Assembly: GCA_964405265.1 (NCBI GenBank)
Contig: CAYONC010000018.1
Span: 1-26,584, forward strand
DNA length: 26,584 nt
Direction: 5' to 3'
Source of the DNA: Eshraghiella sp964405265
GTDB taxonomy: Bacteria; Bacillota; Clostridia; Lachnospirales; Lachnospiraceae
In this document: in pieces, positions 1 to 7,973 of the stretch
Position numbering within the stretch: the stretch's first letter is position 1
How the letters are laid out: each line of letters opens with the position of its first letter
Position numbers and translations under genes: made by a program
Notes under the pieces: model-generated
Told to the model about the DNA's origin: nothing
Database searches by the model: none
What the model saw: the letters and a program-made list of their open reading frames with translations, nothing else

Positions 1-9
1 GATTGCCTG

Positions 10-786
10 ATGACATTTTTATACGGAATACTTATACCGTTTGCCGGTACCGTACTGGGCTCGGCCTGCGTATTTTTCATGAGAAAAAAATTAGATAACA
101 ATATTCAAAGGATTCTTACGGGATTTGCCGCAGGGGTAATGACTGCCGCATCCATATGGAGTCTTCTCATTCCCTCACTTGAACAGTCATCCGGAATGGG
201 CAGGCTCTCTTTCGTACCTGCTGCTGCCGGCTTTTTGCTCGGTATACTGTTTCTGCTGCTCCTTGATCTGATTATTCCCCATCTTCACCAGAACAGCAGT
301 AAATCAGAAGGTAAAAATTCAGGTCTTAAAAATACAACCATGATGATGCTTGCGGTAACACTCCATAATATACCGGAGGGGATGGCGGTAGGCGTTGTTT
401 TTGCAGGACTTATTTCCGGCTCAGGCACCATAAGCTTTGCAGGTGCCATGGCACTGTCATTAGGGATTGCACTTCAGAATTTTCCGGAGGGAGCGATAAT
501 ATCCATGCCGCTCCGTGCCTCCGGAATGAAGAAACATCAGGCATTTTTCGGCGGTATTATATCCGGCATTGCCGAACCCGCAGGTGCCCTTATAACAATT
601 CTTGCAGCCGGCATCATTGCGCCGGCACTGCCCTATCTTCTCGGATTTGCCGCAGGTGCAATGATATATGTTGTCGTTGAAGAGCTTATTCCCGAAATGT
701 CGGCAGGTGAACATTCCAACTCCGGAACCATATTCTTTGCAGCCGGCTTCTGCCTCATGATGATTCTTGACGTGGCACTCGGATAA
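10..786 (+). CDS. ZIP-family divalent metal transporter
   Basis: A 258-residue polytopic membrane protein of the ZIP (ZupT/GufA-like) family, expected to import Zn2+ or related divalent metals across the cytoplasmic membrane. The two metal-site helices are clear: HNIPEGMAVG around residues 119-128 and a second NFPEGA motif around 157-162, the paired H/N-x-x-P-E-G signature of TM4 and TM5. A short hydrophilic loop with HLHQ near residue 91 fits the variable cytoplasmic metal-binding loop. Length is normal for bacterial ZIPs. The ATG at 10 gives the usual hydrophobic N terminus, but only nine bases precede it, so the ribosome site cannot be judged. The last codons are tandemly duplicated just after the stop. 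It is separated from the rib operon by a promoter and riboswitch, so it is probably a separate unit. Substrate specificity is not visible. Confidence 0.9.
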   Translation: MTFLYGILIPFAGTVLGSACVFFMRKKLDNNIQRILTGFAAGVMTAASIWSLLIPSLEQSSGMGRLSFVPAAAGFLLGILFLLLLDLIIPHLHQNSSKSEGKNSGLKNTTMMMLAVTLHNIPEGMAVGVVFAGLISGSGTISFAGAMALSLGIALQNFPEGAIISMPLRASGMKKHQAFFGGIISGIAEPAGALITILAAGIIAPALPYLLGFAAGAMIYVVVEELIPEMSAGEHSNSGTIFFAAGFCLMMILDVALG

Positions 787-815
787 AAATCTTGACGTGG
801 CACTCGGATAAAAAT
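766..815. repeat. Perfect 25-bp tandem duplication at the ZIP gene 3' end
   Basis: Bases 766-790 are repeated exactly at 791-815 (unit starts CTTGACGTGGCACTCGG and ends ATAAAAAT). The first copy carries the last codons and stop of the ZIP gene; the second lies outside the gene. The exact identity points to a recent slippage or duplication event, or possibly an assembly artefact. The unit contains TTGACG, but no -10 element lies at a suitable distance from it. Confidence 0.95.
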
Positions 816-820
816 CATGC

Positions 821-849
821 TTTACAAATACAGGTTAATGATGTATAAA
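821..849 (+). promoter_or_regulatory. Sigma-A-like promoter of the rib operon
   Basis: TTTACA (821-826), a 17-base spacer, then TATAAA (844-849). Transcription would start near 856, just ahead of the FMN aptamer, which is the expected geometry. Confidence 0.7.
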
Positions 850-861
850 TACTATGTAATA

Positions 862-980
862 ATCTTCAGGGCAGGGTGTAATTCCCTACCGGCGGTACAG
901 CCCGCGAGCTGACTCCACATGAGAAAGCATGATTCGGTGTAATTCCGAAGCCGACAGTATAGTCTGGATGAAAGAAGACA
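862..980 (+). promoter_or_regulatory. FMN riboswitch (RFN element)
   Basis: The conserved RFN blocks are present in order: ATCTTCAGGGCAGGGTG at the 5' side, CCCTACCGGCGG, the variable hairpin with AGCCCGCGAGC, GATTCGGTGTAATTCCG, GCCGACAGT, and GATGAAAGAAGA closing the 3' side. This is the six-helix FMN aptamer. It lies directly upstream of ribD and is followed by an intrinsic terminator, so high FMN should favour termination and shut off riboflavin synthesis. Confidence 0.97.
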
Positions 981-1002
981 ATATGACTTTGTATTGCATA
1001 CT

Positions 1003-1036
1003 GCCCGGAATATCCATATTCCGGGCTTTTATTTTT
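1003..1036 (+). terminator. Intrinsic terminator of the FMN riboswitch
   Basis: GCCCGGAATAT (1003-1013) pairs perfectly with ATATTCCGGGC (1016-1026) and is followed by TTTTATTTTT. It ends just before the AAGGAGG ribosome site (1039-1045) of ribD, so it acts on transcription of the whole operon. Confidence 0.92.
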
Positions 1037-1049
1037 ACAAGGAGGCAAC

Positions 1050-2144
1050 ATGACGGACAGAGAATACATGAAACGTGCCATTGAGCTTGCCCGCCGCGGT
1101 CAGGGATACACAAGTCCCAATCCTCTTGTGGGTGCGGTAATCGTTAAAGACGGTAAAATAATCGGTGAGGGGTATCATGAAAGATACGGTGCACCTCATG
1201 CAGAAAGAAATGCCCTAAATTCATTGTCAGAGAGTGCCTCGGATGCCACAATTTACGTTACTCTTGAACCATGCTGTCATCACGGAAAACAGCCCCCGTG
1301 CACGGATGCCATAATCAAAAGCGGTATCCGCAGGGTAATCATAGGTTCAAGAGATCCAAATCCCCTGGTATCCGGAAAGGGTACCGCAATTCTCCGCAGT
1401 CACGGCATTACGGTAGAAGAGGATTTCATGCGTGAAGAATGTGACAGGCTTAATCCGGTATTTTTCCACTTCATAACCACCGGAATGCCTTATATTGTAA
1501 TGAAATATGCCATGACACTCGATGGAAAAACCGCCACGGTAACGGGAGCCTCAAAATGGATAAGCGGTGAAGCTTCCCGTCACACGGTCCATGAACTGCG
1601 TCACCGTTACAGAGGCATAATGGCAGGTTCAGGTACGGTTGCAACAGATGATCCCCTGTTAAACTGCCGGCTTGACGGAATGCGCAGTCCGGTCCGCATA
1701 ATATGCGACAGCAGACTTTCAATATCTGCGGAATCGCAAATCTGCCGTACTGCCGGTGAATACGATACGATTATAGCCTGTGCTGACGCTGATGCCGTCA
1801 AAGCCGAAGCTCTTGAATCCATGGGAATAACCGTTATAAACGTTCCCGGTTCTGACGGAAGGGTAAATCTTAACGCACTGATGAAGGAGCTTGGTTCAAG
1901 AAACATAGACAGCATACTGCTTGAAGGCGGAGGAACACTCAATTACAGTATGCTAAAAGAAAATCTTGTCAATGAACTGAAGGTGTTCATTGCACCTAAG
2001 ATTTTCGGAGGCCGGATTGCACCATCCCCCGTATCGGGTGACGGCGTAAATATCCCATCTGAAGCATATTGTTTTAAGTTAGACGGAATCAGTGTTTCAG
2101 GAGAAGACGTTCTCCTCGAATATATAAAAAAAGAAGGTGTTTAA
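1050..2144 (+). CDS. ribD: Bifunctional diaminohydroxyphosphoribosylaminopyrimidine deaminase / 5-amino-6-(5-phosphoribosylamino)uracil reductase
   Basis: Carries out two consecutive riboflavin steps: deamination of the pyrimidine product of GTP cyclohydrolase II, then NADPH-dependent reduction of the ribose. The N-terminal deaminase domain (about 1-145) has the zinc site HAE in PHAERNAL (near residue 50) and PCCHHGKQPPC (near 75-85). The reductase domain starts near 148 with KYAMTLDGKTAT and keeps the LLEGGGTLN motif near 290. At 364 residues it has the normal length. AAGGAGG lies 4 bases ahead of the ATG. It is the first gene of the operon, controlled by the upstream FMN riboswitch, and its stop abuts the ribE start with no gap, implying coupled translation. 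Confidence 0.97.
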   Translation: MTDREYMKRAIELARRGQGYTSPNPLVGAVIVKDGKIIGEGYHERYGAPHAERNALNSLSESASDATIYVTLEPCCHHGKQPPCTDAIIKSGIRRVIIGSRDPNPLVSGKGTAILRSHGITVEEDFMREECDRLNPVFFHFITTGMPYIVMKYAMTLDGKTATVTGASKWISGEASRHTVHELRHRYRGIMAGSGTVATDDPLLNCRLDGMRSPVRIICDSRLSISAESQICRTAGEYDTIIACADADAVKAEALESMGITVINVPGSDGRVNLNALMKELGSRNIDSILLEGGGTLNYSMLKENLVNELKVFIAPKIFGGRIAPSPVSGDGVNIPSEAYCFKLDGISVSGEDVLLEYIKKEGV

Positions 2145-2786
2145 ATGTTTACCGGATTAGTTGAAGAGCTTGGAGTAATCAAAAAATTAAGCATTTCCGG
2201 TCATTCCGGTTCCATTACAATATCAGCGGCTGCCGTACTTGATGGTACAAAAACCGGTGACAGTATAGCAGTAAACGGAATATGCCTTACCGTAACCTCA
2301 ATTTGCTCCGGATATTTTACCGCCGACATAATGGCAGAAACCGTTCGCCGGAGCAGTCTGAAAAATGCTTCTCCGGGAGACCATGTCAATCTGGAACGGG
2401 CAATGGCCGCTGACGGCAGATTCGGCGGACATATCGTATCAGGTCATGTAGACGGTACAGGTACGGTTACATCAGTAAGAAGAGAAGAAAATGCAGTATG
2501 GGTAACGGTAAATGCTCCGCAGGCAATACTGAATTATATTGTAGAAAAAGGTTCCGTATGCCTTGACGGAATAAGTCTTACGGTTGCTTCCGTAACTGAT
2601 ACCTGCTTTTCGGTGTCCGTGATTCCGCATACGGGAGAGCAGACAACCCTTCTTGAAAAAAGGGCGGGTGACATAATCAACATAGAAAATGATATTATCG
2701 GAAAATATGTAGAGCATTTCTTAAACCGGAGTGCTTCCGTTTCCGAAGGCATTACAATGGATTTTTTAAAAAAATATGACTTTTAG
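2145..2786 (+). CDS. ribE: Riboflavin synthase, alpha subunit
   Basis: Dismutates two molecules of 6,7-dimethyl-8-ribityllumazine into riboflavin and the ribitylaminouracil precursor. The 213-residue protein shows the expected internal duplication of two lumazine-binding barrels: the first starts MFTGLVEELG and contains MAETVRRSSL; the second begins near residue 98 with GHVDGTG and contains VIPHTGEQTTL. Length matches the family. The ATG follows the ribD stop immediately; the ribosome site AGAAGG lies inside the end of ribD. Called ribC in some Bacillus naming schemes. Confidence 0.96.
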   Translation: MFTGLVEELGVIKKLSISGHSGSITISAAAVLDGTKTGDSIAVNGICLTVTSICSGYFTADIMAETVRRSSLKNASPGDHVNLERAMAADGRFGGHIVSGHVDGTGTVTSVRREENAVWVTVNAPQAILNYIVEKGSVCLDGISLTVASVTDTCFSVSVIPHTGEQTTLLEKRAGDIINIENDIIGKYVEHFLNRSASVSEGITMDFLKKYDF

Positions 2787-2795
2787 GAGGTTTCC

Positions 2796-4007
2796 ATGAA
2801 TAATCAGTATAATACGGTTGAAGAAGCACTTGAAGACTTAAAAGCCGGAAAAATCATCCTTGTAACCGATGACGAGGACAGAGAAAACGAAGGTGACATG
2901 ATATGTGCCGCAGAATTTGCCACCCGTGAAAATATTAATTTTATGGCAACACACGCAAAAGGGTTAATCTGCACACCCATGAGTGCTGCTATTGCAGCCA
3001 GGCTTGGACTTTCACCGATGGTTGCTGAAAATACGGATAATCACCAGACGGCTTTTACCGTTTCAATAGATCATGTTGATACAACAACCGGAATATCTGC
3101 TGAAGAGCGTTCATATACCATGATGAAATGCACTGACGACAGTACGATGCCTTCTGATTTGAGAAGACCCGGTCATGTATTTCCTCTTATTTCAAGGGCG
3201 GGAGGCGTGCTTGTAAGAAACGGACACACTGAAGCCACCGTTGACCTCATGAGGCTTGCAGGGCTTAAAGAATGCGGTGTATGCTGTGAAATAATGAGGG
3301 AAGACGGTACCATGATGCGTACTCCGGAGCTGTGGGAGCTGGCACATAAATATAATTTGAAATTTATTACCATAAAGGCACTGCAGGACTATTGCAGAAT
3401 TCACGAAAAGCACGTAATCAGGGAAGCCTGTGCTGATTTCCCGAATAAATACGGTCATTTCCGTATATACGGATATGTTAATGACATAAGCGGAGAACAT
3501 CATGTTGCACTTGTCAAGGGTGATATCGGAGACGGTGAAAACGTTCTCTGCAGGGTTCATTCAGAATGTCTTACCGGAGATGCATTCGGCTCATTAAGGT
3601 GTGACTGCGGTCTCCAGCTTCAGTCGGCAATGAGCCGTATAGAAGCCGAAGGCAGGGGAGTTGTCCTGTATATGCGCCAGGAAGGCAGAGGCATAGGCTT
3701 AATCAACAAATTAAAGGCATATGAATTGCAGGAACAGGGATATGATACGGTTGACGCCAACATCAGGCTCGGCTTTGCTCCTGACCTGCGTGAATACTGG
3801 ACAGGAGCACAGATTCTGTCTGATTTGGGAATTAAATCCCTAAGACTTTTAACCAATAATCCAAGTAAAATTTACGGACTTAACGGACTCGGTCTTACGA
3901 TTAACGAAAGAGTCCCGATAGAAATACCTACACAGAAATATGACGAATTCTATATGAAAACAAAAAAAATTAAAATGGGACACGTCTTCAATGAAATTTT
4001 AAAATAA
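2796..4007 (+). CDS. ribBA: Bifunctional 3,4-dihydroxy-2-butanone-4-phosphate synthase / GTP cyclohydrolase II
   Basis: Makes both starting blocks of riboflavin: the four-carbon unit from ribulose 5-phosphate (N-terminal half, about 1-200) and the pyrimidine precursor from GTP (C-terminal half, about 205-403). The first half has the acidic metal and substrate loop DDEDRENEGDM and GHTEATVDLMRLAG. The second half has the zinc cysteines in SECLTGDAFGSLRCDCG, followed by RQEGRGIGL. The length of 403 residues is typical for the fused enzyme. AGGAGG overlaps the ribE stop, nine bases before the next gene, so expression is operonic. Confidence 0.97.
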   Translation: MNNQYNTVEEALEDLKAGKIILVTDDEDRENEGDMICAAEFATRENINFMATHAKGLICTPMSAAIAARLGLSPMVAENTDNHQTAFTVSIDHVDTTTGISAEERSYTMMKCTDDSTMPSDLRRPGHVFPLISRAGGVLVRNGHTEATVDLMRLAGLKECGVCCEIMREDGTMMRTPELWELAHKYNLKFITIKALQDYCRIHEKHVIREACADFPNKYGHFRIYGYVNDISGEHHVALVKGDIGDGENVLCRVHSECLTGDAFGSLRCDCGLQLQSAMSRIEAEGRGVVLYMRQEGRGIGLINKLKAYELQEQGYDTVDANIRLGFAPDLREYWTGAQILSDLGIKSLRLLTNNPSKIYGLNGLGLTINERVPIEIPTQKYDEFYMKTKKIKMGHVFNEILK

Positions 4008-4027
4008 AACAAACGGAGGAATTTACA

Positions 4028-4501
4028 ATGAAAGAAATTAATCTCTTAGAAGGAAAAGTAGTAGCACCGGAAGGAATGAACGTGGCAATAGTTGCAGCAA
4101 GATTTAACGAAATCATAGTAAACAAGCTTCTGGGCGGTGCTGTTGACGGACTGGTACGTCATGGAGTCAGTGAAAATAACATAACAGCCGCGTGGGTACC
4201 GGGTGCATTTGAGATTCCGGTTACTGCAGACAGGCTCGCAAAATCAGGAAAATATGATGCGGTTATATGTGTGGGTGCAGTTATCCGCGGAGACACAACT
4301 CACTATGATTATGTATGCAGTGAAGTATCCAAGGGTATTGCCCATGTATCACTTACAACCGGAGTACCGGTTCTCTTCGGTGTCATTACAACCGAAAACA
4401 TAGAACAGGCCATTGCACGTGCCGGAAGCAAAGCAGGAAACAAGGGTTATGACTGCGCACTTTCAGCAATAGAGATGGTTAACCTTCTCCGTCAGATATA
4501 A
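4028..4501 (+). CDS. ribH: 6,7-dimethyl-8-ribityllumazine synthase, beta subunit
   Basis: Condenses 5-amino-6-ribitylaminouracil with 3,4-dihydroxy-2-butanone 4-phosphate to form the lumazine used by RibE; the family forms pentamers or 60-subunit capsids. The 157 residues contain the family hallmarks: ARFNEIIVNKLL near 24-35, the substrate loop WVPGAFEIPV near 56-65, and GAVIRGDTTHYDYVC near 82-96 with the catalytic His. GGAGGA lies 8 bases before the ATG. The gene order D-E-BA-H is the Bacillus subtilis order. The stop is one base from the next start. Confidence 0.97.
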   Translation: MKEINLLEGKVVAPEGMNVAIVAARFNEIIVNKLLGGAVDGLVRHGVSENNITAAWVPGAFEIPVTADRLAKSGKYDAVICVGAVIRGDTTHYDYVCSEVSKGIAHVSLTTGVPVLFGVITTENIEQAIARAGSKAGNKGYDCALSAIEMVNLLRQI

Positions 4502-4502
4502 T

Positions 4503-5150
4503 ATGCAGCCGGTTCTTATTTTCGATTATGACGGCACAATCCATAATACCCTGCACATATATGAACCAAGCTTTTGCAAAGCTTATAAATGGCTGACTGA
4601 CAACGGATATGCAGAACCTGAAAATATCAGCACCGGGCGCATGGCATCATGGCTTGGTCTCAATGTCAGGGATATGTGGAATGATTTTCTTCCGGAACTG
4701 CCTGAGGAAATTAAAGAATATGCCGGTAGAATTACCGGCGACAGTATGCATGAAATGATTAAAAGTCATCAGGCGTTATGGTATCCCGGTGCAGAAGATA
4801 CCCTTACCTCTTTAAAAGCAAGGGGATACGTCATGTATGTGTTAAGCAACTGTAAAAAAGCCTACCGTGACATCAATATGGAAACATTCCATATGAAAAG
4901 GTGGTTTAAAGACTTCATTGACTGTGAATCATATGATTTTATGCCAAAGCATGAAATACTTACGCATATTGCGGAGGTTATTAACAGACCTTACATTGTC
5001 ATAGGTGACCGCAGCAGCGATATTGCCTGTGCTGAGACATACGGCGGAAAATCCATTGGATGTCTGTACGGATACGGTACACATGATGAATTAAAAAATG
5101 CAGACCGGCTTATCAGTGATATCTCTGAATTAACTGAAATTCTCTGCTGA
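4503..5150 (+). CDS. HAD-superfamily phosphatase at the end of the rib operon
   Basis: A 215-residue haloacid dehalogenase-type hydrolase. Motif I is DYDGTIHNT (Asp nucleophile near residue 8), motif II is VLSNCK near 117, motif III probably the Lys in MPKHE, and motif IV is GDRSSD near 178. The large insert between motifs I and II is a helical (C1) cap, as in phosphoglycolate phosphatase-like enzymes. The start codon is one base after the ribH stop and has no good ribosome site of its own, so translation is probably coupled to ribH. Riboflavin synthesis needs removal of phosphate from 5-amino-6-ribitylaminouracil 5'-phosphate, a step done in other bacteria by HAD enzymes; this position makes the gene a candidate. 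That role is inference. No terminator is seen in the 5-base gap before the convergent regulator. Confidence 0.85.
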   Translation: MQPVLIFDYDGTIHNTLHIYEPSFCKAYKWLTDNGYAEPENISTGRMASWLGLNVRDMWNDFLPELPEEIKEYAGRITGDSMHEMIKSHQALWYPGAEDTLTSLKARGYVMYVLSNCKKAYRDINMETFHMKRWFKDFIDCESYDFMPKHEILTHIAEVINRPYIVIGDRSSDIACAETYGGKSIGCLYGYGTHDELKNADRLISDISELTEILC

Positions 5151-5155
5151 TACCG

Positions 5156-5776
5156 TCATTCGCATTTGTACCATTTTACCGCTAACTGCGTCCTGTCCCT
5201 TAAACCGAGCTTGTCCAGTATGCTGCTCAGGTAATTTCTGACGGTTCCCTCGCTTAAAAAGAGCTTTTCCGCTATTTCCCTGTTACTTAAGCCTTCTGCC
5301 ACAAGCCCGGTTATTTCGTATTCTTTTTCCGTGATACCCATATTGATAAAAATGTCTTTTCTGTGGGATTTGTCACTGATGTCAGGTATTTTGCCTACAA
5401 TTTCCCTTCCAAATACGCTCTGTCCGCTTTCCACGGCATTAACAGCCGATACAATACCCTCATAATCCTGTTTCAGTATGTATCCCCTCGCTCCGTATTT
5501 AAGAGCGTCCATAACATATTCATCATCTGAAAATGTAGTAAGAAACAGTATTTTTGCTTCCGGATGACTTTCAAGAAGCTCCTTTGCGGCACTGATACCG
5601 TCCTGCCCCTTCATCCGTATGTCGGACAGAATAATATCCGGTCTGTGCAGTTCATACAGTGATGTCATGTCTGCCCCATCGCTTCCTGTTCCGGCAACCG
5701 TTATTCCAGCTGCTTCCAATATCATTTTAAGAGACATCAGTACGATGCTGTCGTCATCTATTACAATTATCTTCAT
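5156..5776 (-). CDS. NarL/LuxR-family two-component response regulator
   Basis: A 206-residue transcription factor. The receiver domain (1-120) has the acidic pocket IDDDS, the phosphoacceptor Asp at residue 52 (LSDIRM), T80/T81 and the conserved K102. The C-terminal helix-turn-helix is the LuxR type (about 143-200), with LSNREIAEKLFLSEGTV followed by RNYLSSILDKLGL. It overlaps the sensor kinase gene by four bases (ATGA), so the two are co-translated. The divergent ABC transporter genes are the likely targets. The paired kinase is of the HisKA_3 class, as expected for NarL-type regulators. Confidence 0.95.
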   Translation of the reverse strand: MKIIVIDDDSIVLMSLKMILEAAGITVAGTGSDGADMTSLYELHRPDIILSDIRMKGQDGISAAKELLESHPEAKILFLTTFSDDEYVMDALKYGARGYILKQDYEGIVSAVNAVESGQSVFGREIVGKIPDISDKSHRKDIFINMGITEKEYEITGLVAEGLSNREIAEKLFLSEGTVRNYLSSILDKLGLRDRTQLAVKWYKCE

Positions 5777-6876
5777 TCCCTGTTACCTGCTTTCTTCGGT
5801 ATCGATATGTATATACGGAAACCATTCCCTCCTGAAATATTAATTATCCCGCCTAATTTTTTCACCCTGAGTTCCATGTTGACAAGTCCTATTCCGCCGT
5901 CATCATTTCCGGCGCCATCATTTCTGCCGTTATCCTCCACTAACATCTGATAATACTGTTCCAGTTCATTAATTACAACCTTGACACTGTCACCATTTGA
6001 ATGTTTTATGATGTTGGTTACTGCCTCTTTAAGAATGGTTAACAGTGCATACTTAATTTCACTGTCTGCATTTTCTGAAATGTCACATACAAAATCCACA
6101 TTGAAATCCTTCAGCTCACCTGTTATTGCTTCTGCTGCAGGCTTCATGTCAAAGCTGTCCTTATGAAGGTCGTGTACACTTTCTCTTATACTGTTCATTG
6201 CCGTGTCAAGACTGTCCTTAACCGGAACAAGCATATCATACACTCCGCTTTCACGGTTAACCGTCATTACGGCACCCAGCTGGAGTATTGACCTCGTAAC
6301 AAGATGTCCTGCATTGTCATGTATCTCCCTCGCTATTCTGTTTCTTTCACTTAATGTTGCAACCCTTACTTCATTTTCCATTGCCGCTTCGAGATATTTA
6401 TTCCTGTTCATCATCATGTTACTGTATTCAGCGGAATCGTCACGCATCTTTTTTATAATGTGTTCCTGCTCATAATTTACGGATGAACTGCAGGCAAGTG
6501 CAAGTGCCGCAAGCATTACCGGAAACAATGCCGCACTGCCGCTGTCATATAATATATACGGTAATTCCACTGCTGCCGCTGCCACGGTACAGCATACAAA
6601 AAAAAGCTTCTGTTTCCTGAAATCAAATATTACGGAATAAAGCATAAGCGGTAAAAATGAAACCAGCTCTCCAACCGGTATGCACAAAAAAACAAAGCCG
6701 AAATATATTATTTTTTTCACCCACGGTCTTTTATCCGCATCAATACAGCACAGGATGCCTGCCGCAATAAAACCTGCAAGAATATAGGCAACGTCCCCAT
6801 AACTTCCGGCTCCGCTTATAATCAGGGTAACACCCGTAAGATATAAAATTATCCTGTCAATATAAGTCCTTTCCAC
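5773..6876 (-). CDS. HisKA_3 membrane sensor histidine kinase
   Basis: A 367-residue sensor of the NarX/DesK-like class. The N-terminal third has about five to six hydrophobic segments with little extracytoplasmic sequence, suggesting it senses a membrane or transporter-related signal. The dimerisation helix contains the phospho-acceptor in REIHDNAGHLV (His near residue 186). The ATPase domain shows an N box (KEAVTNIIKHS) and a G box (DDGGIGLVNME). I chose GTG at 6876 because GGGAGAAAG lies directly upstream; a longer frame from TTG at 6927 is open, but has no ribosome site and would start upstream of the likely promoter. Co-transcribed with the overlapping response regulator. Confidence 0.9.
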   Translation of the reverse strand: MERTYIDRIILYLTGVTLIISGAGSYGDVAYILAGFIAAGILCCIDADKRPWVKKIIYFGFVFLCIPVGELVSFLPLMLYSVIFDFRKQKLFFVCCTVAAAAVELPYILYDSGSAALFPVMLAALALACSSSVNYEQEHIIKKMRDDSAEYSNMMMNRNKYLEAAMENEVRVATLSERNRIAREIHDNAGHLVTRSILQLGAVMTVNRESGVYDMLVPVKDSLDTAMNSIRESVHDLHKDSFDMKPAAEAITGELKDFNVDFVCDISENADSEIKYALLTILKEAVTNIIKHSNGDSVKVVINELEQYYQMLVEDNGRNDGAGNDDGGIGLVNMELRVKKLGGIINISGGNGFRIYISIPKKAGNRE

Positions 6877-6906
6877 GTTCTTTCTCCCTGCCGCTTTATT
6901 ATCATA

Positions 6907-6985
6907 ACTATACCACAAAAGTGACAAATGTCATATTATTTTATGCAGTGAATCACTTGAAGCGGGAATTTTACAGTGCTATCAT
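6907..6985. promoter_or_regulatory. Divergent promoter region with palindromic operator candidate
   Basis: On the - strand, ATGACA (6929-6934) and TATAGT (6907-6912, with an upstream TGG) are 16 bases apart and point at the kinase gene. On the + strand, TTGAAG (6958-6963) and TATCAT (6980-6985) are 16 apart and point at the ABC operon. The perfect palindrome TGACAAATGTCA (6922-6933) covers the kinase -35 and lies upstream of the ABC -35, a position that would suit binding of the NarL-type regulator. The operator role is inference. Confidence 0.5.
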
Positions 6986-7020
6986 TCTGTCATGAACAAC
7001 CCGAAAGGAGCAGAAACCAT

Positions 7021-7962
7021 ATGGACAAATCAATAATTAAAATTGAAAATCTTGTTAAACGTTACAAAGAGCTTATAGCACTCGACCACTTTAACCTTGA
7101 TATAAAAGAAGGTGAAATATTCGGCCTTTTAGGTCCTAACGGATCCGGTAAAACCACGACCATCAACTGTATTCTCGGTCTTTTAAAATATGACAAGGGA
7201 ACAATTACGGTTATGGGTAAAGATATGTCAGAAAATCCAAGAGACATAAAAAAGGACATTGGTGTAGTCATGCAGAATGTGGCAGTAATGGACGAGCTTA
7301 CCGTATATGAAAATATAGACTATTTCTGCGGTCTGTATATTTCCGACAAAAAAATCCGAAGCCGGTACGTTGAAGATGCCATTGCATTTGTCGGTCTTGA
7401 GGATTACAAAAAATTTTATCCTAAAAAACTCTCCGGCGGTCTTTTAAGAAGACTTAACATTGCCTGCGGAATCGCACATAAACCAAAACTTATTTTTTTA
7501 GATGAGCCTACCGTCGCAGTAGACCCGCAGAGCCGCAACAAAATACTTGAAGGCATTACGGAGCTTAATAAAAACGGTGCAACCATTATTTATACATCAC
7601 ATTATATGGAAGAGGTTGAGCAGATATGTTCGCGTATAGCTATTATGGATTCCGGAAAGAACGTCGCCTTAGGAACATCTGCAGAACTTAAAAAGCTGAT
7701 TAAAAATACGGAAACCATTAATATTGAAGTTCTGTCACTTCCGGAAAATGTACTTAAAGAAATCGGTGAACTTCCGCATGTATATGACAAGAGCTACGAA
7801 AACAGTCTGCTGAAGGTGTTTTATAACGGCGGAAAGCATAATCTTGCAAGACTGCTTGATTTGTTAAAAATTCACGACATCCGCCTTGGAAGAATATATT
7901 CCGAGCTTCCTTCACTTAATGATGTATTTTTGGAAATTACCGGAAAAGAACTCAGGGATTAA
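7021..7962 (+). CDS. ABC transporter ATP-binding protein (ABC-2 exporter type)
   Basis: A 313-residue nucleotide-binding subunit that powers the two permeases encoded next. Walker A is GPNGSGKT (38-45), the signature is LSGGLLRRLNIA, and Walker B is LIFLDEPTVAVDP, followed by the switch His in YTSHYMEE. A C-terminal extension of about 90 residues after the nucleotide-binding fold is usual for the drug or peptide exporter (NatA/BcrA-like) group. The ATG at 7021 is chosen because AAAGGAG lies about 10 bases upstream; an in-frame GTG at 6976 lies inside the promoter region. The neighbouring two-component system suggests inducible export or defence against an envelope-active compound, but the substrate is unknown. 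Confidence 0.95.
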   Translation: MDKSIIKIENLVKRYKELIALDHFNLDIKEGEIFGLLGPNGSGKTTTINCILGLLKYDKGTITVMGKDMSENPRDIKKDIGVVMQNVAVMDELTVYENIDYFCGLYISDKKIRSRYVEDAIAFVGLEDYKKFYPKKLSGGLLRRLNIACGIAHKPKLIFLDEPTVAVDPQSRNKILEGITELNKNGATIIYTSHYMEEVEQICSRIAIMDSGKNVALGTSAELKKLIKNTETINIEVLSLPENVLKEIGELPHVYDKSYENSLLKVFYNGGKHNLARLLDLLKIHDIRLGRIYSELPSLNDVFLEITGKELRD

Positions 7963-7973
7963 AGGAGGCGCCT

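Noticed and set aside
6877..6927. Extended sensor kinase start at TTG 6927
   Set aside because: No ribosome site, and the likely -10 element lies downstream of it; GTG 6876 has GGGAGAAAG at proper distance.
6976..7020. GTG 6976 as the ABC ATPase start
   Set aside because: It falls inside the predicted promoter; ATG 7021 has AAAGGAG and gives the usual N terminus of the family.
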